From the NCBI GenBank assembly GCA_038501625.1, contig JAZAYU010000112.1:1973084-2037083 (forward strand): DNA of 64,000 bases. Direction: 5' to 3'. Source of the DNA: Corbicula japonica (lineage: Eukaryota > Mollusca > Bivalvia > Venerida > Cyrenidae). This document shows positions 1-9,582 of this stretch, one piece after another (the stretch's first letter is position 1; each line of letters starts with the position of its first letter). The notes beneath the pieces are model-generated. The model did no database searches. It was not told the origin of the DNA and saw only the letters and a program-made list of their open reading frames with translations. A program made the position numbers and the translations under genes.

Positions 1-344
1 TCTTACAAAATGTAAAATCTGATGACGGTCCGCAGACACAGTACATAAGCTTAAGCGGTTTTCCCCGATTACTATTTTTAGAAAATGTCAACACAAGAAG
101 CATGATTTATAACCCTCGCAAAGTGATCTGAACATGTCATCAAATTGGAAATGTGTGCAATACTACATAAACACCTACATCTTCAGTAAAATATGTCTTA
201 CGCAGGCTGTCAACACTTTCCATGGTTTAAAATAGAATGTTTACTTTCACTATTTCGATTTTGTAGGCGACAATCTGATTGGTTTAAAGGGTTAGTGATA
301 AAAACATGTTTTAGTTACTCGTCAGATCCTGATAGTGTAATGGT

Positions 345-600
345 TTTCTGGAGATGATTTTAATCAGATTGTGGATGAGCAGTGTTGGTCCAGATCAAAT
401 GGCTCATTCATGCCATCTGATTGCGATCTATACAGCTTTTCTATTTGTTCTGATAGTTCCTACCAAGAAGCAAACAATGCAGATCCAAATTGAACAGCAT
501 GAATGTTCCATCCGATCTGAACCTGCACTGTCGCCCACGACGTGGAGTAAATACTTAAGAACTTTCATATTAGATACAGATTCTATGTAAAGAAAATTGC
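345..600. repeat. Degenerate copy of the GATCC/GATCAG inverted-repeat MITE (intron)
   Basis: Scattered matches to the element best seen at 42649-42862 (CAGATCAAATGG..., GCAGATCC..., GATCTGAACCTGCACTG) with both ends eroded. The same degenerate copy is at about 44753-44975, so it predates the split of the two segments. The open frame here is not considered coding. The remaining intron sequence, 1-344 and 600-794, shows nothing recognisable. Confidence 0.5.
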
Positions 601-794
601 AGTGCTTCTTATAAAGGTGTGCAGTATAAAAAGTGCTCAAATCTGAAAGAGTTGAAAATCTGTGAAGAAATAATAATTACCGCAAATTGTAATTTGAAAA
701 TTTTGTTAATTTGGTTTGTTAGGCATAATATGAAAATTAAATACATTTGCTTTAAATTAAATACATTTGATTCATCCAATTAATGTGTTTCTAG

Positions 795-1918
795 GTAATC
801 CATGCCTTAATGGTGGTATCTGCATAGACAGTACAAATTCCTTTACATGTAAGTGCTCCGGAACTGGTTACTCTGGCGACCTGTGTCAGTTCAAGGTCAA
901 CAACTGTGAAGGCATGCCCTGTAAGAACAATGGCAGCTGTTACGATGTGGGTGTGACCTTCCGGTGTGAATGTATGCCAGGGTACACAGGTACTTTGTGC
1001 TCGGAGGACATAGATGAGTGTCTGACCATGATGCACCGGTGTGCAGAGGGCAGCACCTGTCTCAACAGCCCAGGAACATATAGCTGTGTGTGCTCTGAGG
1101 ATTTTTCAGGTAATGTGAATTCCGTAATTTTTGTGGATTTCGTAGACAAATCAATTACTACATTCAAAACCACAAAAAAAAATTAAATATAAAACATGTT
1201 TGGAAGAAACTTGAAAATCATGAAATTAGGAACCCTCGAAAATAACATTTAACAGAAAACAAACTGAATGCCCTCAAAGTGCATATACAGGATAGGTTCT
1301 TGTTATTGGAATAGGTGATTTCAGATTTTAGTTAAAATAGCTGATATTACAAAATTTGAGTATGTGATATCCTTAGTTGGAATACAGTATCATTATATTT
1401 CACATGTGATTAATTTTCACATATTTCATGCTAGGGAAAGTGCACAAAGTCATATTCAAGCAAAATTAAAATATGTTTATGTAAAAGTTTTTCTTGTGAG
1501 AATAATACAATTCTTAAGTGAAGCTATGTCCACGCGAAAATGCAATCATGCCTTTGTTAAAAGCATGAAAGTTTTACAGGGGTACAACAAATATTATGTT
1601 CTAACTTAAGATATTTGATATTGTCTTTAATGGTGAATAACTTTCTTTCTTTGATTTGCAGGTCAGTTTTGTGGCATCATATTAGAGCGAAGTGAAGAAC
1701 AGTTAGGATCATCTAACACAGGGGTTATTGCTGGTTCCGTGTCTGTCATTGTGATAATTACAATCGCCATAATTGTCTCTGTCTGCTGGTATACCAGAAA
1801 ATCTCGTCGGATGAAGGGAAAATACAAACCATCGCAGGTGGAAAGGATCTCAGGAATATCAACTGGAATTCCTCTCCATAAGATCATAGACCAAAGTGGC
1901 AAAGAGAGACTTGTCTAG
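795..1918 (+). CDS. crb: Crumbs-like receptor, last two coding exons (copy A, 5' part outside window)
   Basis: Two coding exons, 795-1109 and 1662-1918, are joined by GT/AG sites in phase 1. The first encodes calcium-binding-type EGF repeats (six-Cys pattern, with IDEC starting the last one). The second closes the last EGF, then gives a spacer, a hydrophobic transmembrane segment (VIAGSVSVIVIITIAIIVSV) and a cytoplasmic tail of about 41 residues ending in ERLV and a TAG stop. Crumbs proteins organise the apical membrane of epithelia; their short tail carries a juxtamembrane FERM-binding site and a terminal PDZ ligand, normally ERLI. Here the FERM-type motif reads KGKYKPS and the last residue is Val. 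As read, both exons match the copy at 45203-46325 without a nucleotide difference. Upstream exons are not in the window, so this may be an allelic fragment or a second gene. Confidence 0.85.
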
Positions 1919-2580
1919 TTCTATAGTCTGTGCATGATGTGCACCATCAGTGCATGACATGAGCCACCTATGCATAAGGTGCAAGACACTCACTGGGATA
2001 ATGGTAAATTAACAATACCCAATGTGGCAAATAGAGACTTGTCGAGTTCTGCTGTCTGTGAATGATGTGCTACATCTGTGCATAACATACACCATCTGCG
2101 CAAGACACACACTCAGATTATTGTTGATTTACATAGACCAAAGCACTGAGGGAAAACCTGTCTAATATTGCCATCTTTGCAAGTGCACCATCGGTGGTGG
2201 GTAATGCAACCTCCGTGCAAGATATTTACTTGAATTGTTTTTCAATTATAAAGTGCTAAGGAGAAACTTGTTTAACATTTCCATATTTGCAAGGTGTGCA
2301 CCATCAGTGCATAATATGCTTCGTATGTGCATGACGTGCACCAAGTGTACAAGACACTCCTCAGATTAATGTTGGACAACATAAAACAAAGGGCCAAGGA
2401 TAAACTGTCTAATCCATCTTTGCAAGAAGTTCACCATCAGTGCATTGTAAGCACCATGTAGGGACGACATGCACCATCTGTGCAAGACACTTATTGTAGA
2501 ATAACAAAGACCAAAGTGCTAAGGAGAAACCTGTCTAACACTGCCATCTTTTCAAGGTGTTCATACTTGCCTTACTATTA
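1919..2580 (+). repeat. Tandem repeats in the Crumbs 3' UTR (copy A)
   Basis: About five diverged units of 110-137 bp directly follow the stop codon. Each has a TGTGCATGA/GTGCACCATC-rich part, CAAGACACTC, then a segment like ACCAAAG..GAGAAACTTGTC. That last segment resembles the final codons of the gene itself (ATAGACCAAAGTGGC to CTTGTCTAG), so the end of the coding sequence looks like the first unit of the array. Confidence 0.7.
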
Positions 2581-2586
2581 AATAAA
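2581..2586 (+). promoter_or_regulatory. Probable poly(A) signal of Crumbs copy A
   Basis: AATAAA hexamer about 660 bp past the stop codon, just beyond the 3' UTR repeats. It is conserved at 46973-46978 in the second copy. Confidence 0.55.
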
Positions 2587-2925
2587 TTTTTGTATTTACA
2601 CTGATTTTGTTCTATGAAACTGTTTTATCATCTCGCTAAGTTATTTCTGGTACACTGTTACCAGCATTGTAAATCACTTGGTCTAGTGAATTGTACTCAC
2701 ATGTATCTCTTGTTATAGTAAAAAACATGTATCTCTTGTTATAGTACATAAAGACATACATCAATAACTGCACTTACTGCAGTCATTCGAGTATTCTATA
2801 ACATATACCATACATAATTAATATCAAACAGTTAAACAAATACATGTACAACTCAATTTATTGTATAGAAGAAAATTGTAAAAATTCAGCATTTAATTAA
2901 ATGGACATACTATTATATAGTGTTA

Positions 2926-3682
2926 ACTCAGTCATTCAATCATATTCCGGATTAAGTAATATAATTTCTTAAATGGCCTGCCAATGAGCATTGATGCTAG
3001 TTAAATTTTTGGTAGTGTCTTCTCATGATCATAACTTCGTGATTGAGCGCCTGCCGTCTTTCTGTTTCCCGTCCTGTGGTTCTGGGGTCACATGCTTTGG
3101 TTCCACCGTTGTGAGGTCCGTTCTGTCGTCACTTAACCACGTTCACATCTACATGCCTGTGCTCAGCATATTAAAATTGTCTTCCTGTTTCCCGTCCTCA
3201 GGTTCTGCGGTCCTATCTTCTGGTTCCACCGTTGCGAGTTCCGTTTTGATGTCACTTGACCACGTTCACATCTACTCTGAAGGGCTCAAGATAATAAAAC
3301 TGCGACTAGAGACCTGTCTTAAATTTCATGCATCTGATTGGTTGGAATTTGATCCAATCAAAGTCTAGACTTTCAGACTGATCTAATCTTGAGCACTGGA
3401 CCCATCATCATAAAAATTGATTCCGAACATTAGTCTCCAAACTTTGTATTCTGGTTGGCCAATTTTGAAACTGTATTCATTTTCAACCAATCAGCGGCCT
3501 GAGTTAAGAGACTGGTATCCATTTTCATTTTTATTTTCTTAAGTGTAATGTTGGAGACAAGTCTGAAAACTCTTCTATTCGATTAGTTCATTTTGAGACC
3601 TGTCTTAATTTCAACCAATCAGATGCTTGAGACTTGATACTTGTATCCAACATCACCTTGGAGATTTTCATTAGCAAATCTC
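2926..3682. other. About 757 bp present only in copy A
   Basis: Copy B runs directly from the equivalent of 2925 to the equivalent of 3683 (junction near 47327), so this block is an insertion in A or a deletion in B. It holds fragments of the GATTGGCTGAAAT-type fold-back repeat (CATCTGATTGGTTGGAAT near 3330, CAACCAATCAGATGC near 3618) and a local duplication (TTTCCCGTCCT...GGTTCTG at about 3065 and 3186). The 125-codon frame at 2991-3368 lies across this repeat DNA and is not taken as a gene. Confidence 0.6.
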
Positions 3683-4057
3683 ACTGTAGCTTTATCAGGC
3701 GGCTGTGTTTCTGAAACCGGCTTTTAATGAATATGACTAAACTTGACTCGCATTGTACATAAATGAACAATCTTGTTTTCCATTACAACATTTTAATGTT
3801 CCATTAACTTTATTTTAAATGTTAAATCTCTTTAAAGGTTGTCAGATAAATCTCTTTAATTTAAATACCTATTATAGATATATATTCAATACTGCGTACG
3901 TTTGATAAAATTAGGTCATTTGCCAGCTTTAAATTGGTAAATCTTAAAATTTTAACTTCATGTTTACATAAGAAATAAATTTGAAATACAATATCTTACT
4001 TATCAATCAGTGGCGTAGACAAATGAGCGGCCTACAGACATTGTAATAAATTGTTAA

Positions 4058-4265
4058 TACTGTGGTATCATTTAATTTTAGCGGGGACTAATTTTTTAAG
4101 CATATGGCAAACTTGGCATTTTCGCGTGGACATAAATTCGCGCAATAGTTTTATTGCTTCTATAGGATATTGTGTCATTAATTTTCGCTTGGGTTTGATT
4201 TCGCGCACATCTAGCGCGAAATTCGCGAAAATTAAACCAACGCGAAATATAATGATATCACAGTA
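4058..4265. mobile_element. MITE with TACTGTG ends, absent from copy B
   Basis: About 208 bp bounded by inverted ends TACTGTGGTATCATTTA and TAATGATATCACAGTA. The interior is rich in TTCGCG/CGCGAA. Copy B lacks it (TTGTTTATAGTG near 47699). A TA target duplication, as in Tc1/mariner-type elements, fits the flanks. Confidence 0.65.
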
Positions 4266-4446
4266 GTTGAACCTACCTTAGCAGACACCTGCATTCAGCA
4301 ACCACCTGTCTAAAACAGGCAGTTTAAATATGCTCTAAACCGACCTGTTTTTGTTCTAATTTTTACTTGTCTTAAACAGCCACCTGTGTTAAGCATTCAA
4401 ATTTGTCACTCCCTTGTTTGGCTGCTTAAAACAGAGTTGACTGTAT
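4266..4446. repeat. TTGAACC-type inverted-repeat element
   Basis: Begins AGTTGAACCTACCTTAGCAG and ends AACAGAGTTGACTGTAT. Related copies are at 47707-47885 and 63207-63391. It carries CCACCTGTCT/ACAGCCACCTGTGTTAAGCA blocks and no coding potential. 4447-4740 holds nothing recognisable. Confidence 0.55.
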
Positions 4447-4749
4447 AGTGGATAGAGTCTTTTTCGTTCACAGTAAACTATTCCATGTCTTCTAATCCGT
4501 ACGCACGATGATATTTTCTAAAGAGAGCTGGAATTTCCAAACTTCTGGAATAAAATATGCCCCATTCACCGTGTAGGAAAAGGATTCCATGAATAAGAAC
4601 TCTAAATATTTATAAGCTTAGAGGCTCTACCAAGACAACTAGGCATATCAACCAAACTATTAAGGCTCTAGAGTTAAGCTTCAGATTTGTTTACCAATTA
4701 AGCTAAATCATGGTGGCTAAACTTTGTGGAAAGAAACCTCGTTAGAGCC

Positions 4750-6190
4750 TCCACATATTGATTGCCAGAGGCTCGACCAGTTGACCGTCCGAGGCGGTGT
4801 AAATTTATAGTAAATGGTCGTCCGAGACTCAGCCATTTGATTGTCCGAGGCTTAACCATTTAATCTTCCGAGGCTAAGCCATTTGATTGTCCGAGACTCA
4901 GCCTTTGATTGTCCTGGGCAAAGACATTAGATCGTCCGAGGCTCAGCCATTTAATTGTCCGAGACACAGCCATTTGATTGTCCGAGGCTAAGCCATTTGA
5001 TTGTATAAGGCTCAGCAGTTTGATTGTCCGATGCTCAGCCATTTGATTGTCCGAGGCTCAACCGTTTGATTGTGAAAGGCTCAGTCATTTGATTGTCCGA
5101 GCCTTAGCCATTTGATTGTCCGAGGCTCAGCCATTTGATTGTCCGAGGCTCAGCCATTTGATTGTCCGAGGCTCAGCCATTTGATTGTCCGAGGCTCAGC
5201 CATTTGATTGTCCGAGGCTCAGGCATTTGATCGTCCGAGGCTTAGCCATTTGATTGTCCGAGGTGCAGTCATTTGATTGTCCGAGGTTCAGTCATTTGAT
5301 TGTCCGAGGTTCAGTCATTTGATTGTCCGAGGCTAAGCCATTTGATCGTCCGAGGCTAAGCCATGTGAACGTTAGAGGTTCAGTCATTTGATTGTCCAAG
5401 GCTAAGCCATTTGATCGTCAGAGGCTAAGCCATTTGATCGTCAGAGGCTAAGCCATTTGATCGTCCGAGGCTAAGCCATTTGATCGTCCGAGGGTAAGCC
5501 ATTTGATTGTCTGAGGTTCAGTCATTTTATTGTCCGAGGTTCAGCCATTTGATTGTCCGAGGTTCAGCCATTTGATTGTCCGAGGCTCAAGCATTTGATT
5601 GTCCGAGGCTCAGGCATTTGATTGTCCGAGGCTCAGCCATTTGATTGTCCGAGGCTCAGTCATTTGATTGTCCGAGGCACAGGCATTTGATTGTCCGAGG
5701 CTCAGGCATTTGATTTTCCGAGGCTCAGGCATTTGATTGTCCGAGGCTCAGTCATTTGATTGTCCGAGGCTCAGTCATTTGATTGTCCGAGGTTCAGTCA
5801 TTTGATTGTCCGAGGTTCAGTCATTTGATTGTCCGAGGTTCAGCCATTCGATTGTCCGAGGTTCAGCCATTTAATTGCCCGAGGCTCAGGCATTTGATTG
5901 TCCGAGGCTCGGGCATTTGATTGTCCGAGGCTCAGTCATTTGATTTTCCGAGGCTCAGTCATTTGATTGTCCGAGGTTCTGCCATTTGATTGTCCGAGGC
6001 TCAGGCATTCGATTGTCTGAGTCTCAGGCATTTGATTGTCCGAGGCTCAGTCATTTGATTGTCCGAGACTCAGGCGTTTGATTGTCCGAGGCTAAGTCAT
6101 TTGATTGTCCGAGGTTCAGCCATTTGATTGTCCGAGGTTCAGTCATTTGATTGTCCGAGGCTAAGCCATTAGACTGTCCAAGGCTATCCC
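4750..6190. repeat. 23-bp minisatellite, about 60 units (copy A)
   Basis: Tandem units close to TTGATTGTCCGAGGCTCAG plus CCAT, with frequent variants at TCAG/TAAG and CCAT/TCAT/GCAT. The array is about 1.4 kb here but only about 0.4 kb at the equivalent site in copy B (48360-48755). Frames through it are not genes. Confidence 0.92.
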
Positions 6191-6539
6191 AGGGTCCCTC
6201 CGAGTGATCAATCGGCTTTAACATTTTTATTGCTGATTATGCTAACAAAATGCGACATTTATTTTCGAAATACGAGTAGTTGCAATGGTTTTATCATTTA
6301 GAATGTCTTCCATTTAGTGACGCCCAGCAAATACATTTGCAAACATCAAAAGAAAGAGCCTCTATGTTAAAGAGATCGATCGTTAAATCTTTGCCAGTTT
6401 GCATATGTTAAATTTGACCCAATATTAAACCAAGACCTGCATTTACTGTGCTATTTTTGCGGGGGTTTGGTTTCACGTATTTCGCACTCGTGTAAGTATG
6501 CAAAAATCAAACGCCCTCTGAAATATAAACATTACATAT

Positions 6540-7436
6540 ACAGTAAAACCACTCATTATGACCACCCCGAATGAAGACTACCTCGCTAATAAGACCACCT
6601 CGCTAATAAGACCACCTCGCTAATAAGAACACTTCCCTAAGAAGACCACCTCGCTAATAAGACCATCTCGCTAATAAGAACGGCTCCCTAATAAGAACAA
6701 CTCGCTAATAAGACCACCTCGCTAATAAGAACACCTCGCTAATAAGAACACTTCCCTAATAAGACCACCTCGCTAATAAGAACTACTCCCTAATAAGATC
6801 ACCTCGCTAATAAGACCACCTCGCTAATAAGACCATCTCGCTAATAAGAACACCTCCCTAAAAAGACCACCTCGCTAATAATAACACTTCCCTAATAAGA
6901 CCACCTCGCTAATAAGAACACCTCGATAATAAGACCATCTCGCTAATAAGACCACCTCGCTAATAAGAACACCTCGCTAATAAGACCACTTCCCTAATAA
7001 GACCACTTCCCTAACTAGAACACCTCGCTAATAAGAACACCTCGCTAATATGAACACTTCCCTAATAAGACCACCTCGCTAATAAGACCATCTCGCTAAT
7101 AAGAACACCTCGCTAATAAGACCACCTCGCTAATAAGAACACCTCGCTTATAAGATCACCTCGCTAATAAGATCACCCCGCTTATAAGACCACCTCGCTA
7201 ATAAGAACACCTCGCTAATAAGAACACCTCGCTAATATGAACACTTCCCTAATAAGACCACCTCGCTAATAAGAACACCTCGCTAATAAGAACACCTCCC
7301 TAATAAGAACACCTCGCTAATAAGAACACCTCGCTAATATGAACACTTCCCTAATAAGACCACCTCGCTAATAAGACCACCTCGCTAATAAGAACACCTC
7401 CCTAATAAGATCACCTCGCTAATAAGAACACCTAAC
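6540..7436. repeat. 18-bp minisatellite, about 48 units (copy A)
   Basis: Units of about CACCTCGCTAATAAGAAC, with alternatives TTCCCTAATAAG and ACCATCTCG. Copy B keeps only a vestige near 49150-49195 followed by sequence lost here. TAATAAG in every unit puts stops in most frames. The stretch 6191-6540 has no gene. Confidence 0.92.
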
Positions 7437-7947
7437 TCTAGTCCATTTTCTGATGAAAATGTATTTGTCATTCTACGCCCCTGAAAATCGCGGTATTACT
7501 GCTAATGATCTATTGGTATTTTGATAAGGAATGAAATCGCCTTGATACTATGGCTAGTGACCGTCACCCTAAAATCTCACAGGCTGAAAACAAAACGTAC
7601 TCTTCTTCAACATGGTCAATGAAGTTCAGACGTTACGCCTATGTTATGCACGTGTAAGGAAGCAAATTGGAATAAAATATCCATTTTGTAAGTACTTTCA
7701 TATTTTAATAGATTAATTCTGAAGAATTGTTTGGCGGCAGAAACTTTAAGAATAAACTCGAATTTGACTAACACTTTTTTCTCCTTTATATTTATTCAAG
7801 TTCGGCTTAAAATGAGACATGCCTCCATTTCAGTCGATCAGATGATTGAGATTTGAGACTGGTCTCCAATTTCAGGTGTGTGAGCTTCGGCACATTACAT
7901 GGAAGCTATTAGGTGGCACTTTTTGAAGAGATTCATATATATAACCA

Positions 7948-8095
7948 GTGCCCAAGATCATAAAACTAAATCTGGAGATCAGTCTCAAATCTCAAGCATC
8001 TGATTGGCTGAAATGGCGACCAGTCGCCATTTCAGCCAATCAGATGCTTGAGATTTGAGACTGATCTCCAGATTTAGTTTTATGATCTTGGGCAC
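7948..8095. mobile_element. Near-perfect 148-bp palindrome (fold-back element)
   Basis: Left arm GTGCCCAAGATCATAAAACT..., right arm its reverse complement ending GATCTTGGGCAC, with the centre at about 8021 (GGCGACCAGTCGCC). No spacer and no coding content. Relatives are at 36900-37045, 39989-40183, 42412-42554 and about 49880-50125. It can fold into one long hairpin. The 500 bp before it (7437-7947) are unique noncoding DNA shared with copy B. Confidence 0.88.
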
Positions 8096-8276
8096 AGTCA
8101 AACCTGTCTTCAAAGACCACTCGGTGGAAAATCTGAATGTGGTCTTTGAATGTAGGTGTTATTTGTTTACAGATGAATATGTTCTTGAAATTCGTCATTG
8201 TTACAAATAAAATGTGGTCTGTATCATTAGGCGGTCTTTGTTTACAGGTGGTCTTTCGCACAGGATGTACTGTATT
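8096..8276. repeat. Inverted-repeat element with GTGGTCTTT blocks
   Basis: Starts ACAGTCAAACCTGTCTTC and ends CAGGATGTACTGTA, with repeated GTGGTCTTTG/CAGGTGGTCTTT motifs. The matching copy is at 50203-50383. 8277-8550 contains nothing recognised. Confidence 0.45.
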
Positions 8277-8552
8277 TCGAGAAAGAACCAAACTTTATTA
8301 CTCAAAGTCACATGTTGATACCATCATTTTTTGGAATAAGGGGTAATTCCTGTGAAAATGGAGATATTTTATATACATGTATTACTAAATGATGCGGTAT
8401 ATGATATAATATCACCAGTTTCTGAATATGTCACCACAGCAGTCGTGTCATTAAATTTGTTTTAAGAACCTTATCTTACTTACTTAAACGTCTAATCAGG
8501 CAGTAATTAGATTTTTTGATCGCCTAAGTTTCCTGTTTACTAACCGTTCCGT

Positions 8553-8800
8553 CTAATTGTTACCATGGGGCCACGGAACAGTAACGCACGAGTGAGGAGC
8601 TTCCGCATGTATTATAAAACAATTCCAAACAACAATTCTAGACAAGTTCTGGGGTCCCAGTATGGCGACATTAGCTTGCTCACAATTTGGTCTAATCGTT
8701 ACCCGGGGCTAAGGAACAGTAACGCCCGAGCGAGGAACTTTTTGTATGTATTGTGTAACAATTTCAGCCAAGTTTTAAGGTCCCAGTAGGGCGACATTAT
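8553..8800. repeat. Two tandem ~130-bp units just upstream of the CARD gene (copy A)
   Basis: Units at about 8553-8680 and 8690-8800 share GGAACAGTAACGC.CGAG, TGTATT.T..AACAATT and GGTCCCAGTA.GGCGACATTA. Copy B has a single unit at about 50810-50940. Its position within 350 bp of the start codon makes it promoter-proximal or 5' UTR sequence. Confidence 0.7.
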
Positions 8801-8891
8801 CTATTGGTATTGAATTTTTCAAGAATTGAACTTATGTATTTATCATAACAAAAATGTTTCAGAAAAAAGGAAACAGTGATTTAAGTTGGAC

Positions 8892-9550
8892 ATGGAGACC
8901 CTAAAGAAGAAGATACGAGAGAACCGAGTCTCCATCGTGGCTGAGCTTGACCTTGATCAACACTTACTGTCCGCACTGTCGCAACATCACGTGATCCCGC
9001 TGGCAGTCTGTGCTTCTCTTCAGGTAGAATATATTTCTTGCTATGCTCAGATTTCTCGTTACTCCTTAAAACACCAAAAACAAAACAACCCCTCCAAACT
9101 CGGAACAGTCGGTCTGTCACCACCACCAACAACAATAAAAACAAAACAACCCCTCCGAACTCGGAGAAATCGGTCTGTTAGTCGGTTTGTCTCATAGCAC
9201 ATAAGTAACCCAGTAACATTACCCTCGTTTTAGACATTGCTAATGGATGGGGAGAATCTTAATTGTTTTATCCTTAAATTATTACATTTACGAAAGTTGA
9301 GCTTTTCCGATTAATAACTCCTGTATTTGCCATTAATTTGTTATTAAGTTTTGTCGTTTGTGATCAATAGGTCCGCTATGAACAGTATCTGTTGTTACTT
9401 ATATATCGTAATTACACTATTGTGAAGTTGCATACCTCGTTGGTCCGGTTTCGAAAATTTTTCCCCTGGTTACATGTAACCCTAGGGTTAAACTAGGGCA
9501 AGTAATTCTTACAAATAAAATAAATCATATATCTTCGTTTTTCATTTAAT

Positions 9551-9582
<32 letters not shown>

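Noticed and set aside
767..1186. 139-codon frame with EGF repeats as a stand-alone small secreted EGF protein
   Set aside because: It begins in the intron before a clear acceptor at 794 and runs past a donor at 1109; it is one exon of Crumbs.
4860..5042. Protein repeats (LSLGRSNG-like) encoded by the 23-bp minisatellite
   Set aside because: 23 is not a multiple of 3 and frames break quickly; the array is noncoding.
4750..7436. CRISPR-like array
   Set aside because: Units are contiguous with no unique spacers and the genome is eukaryotic; these are minisatellites.
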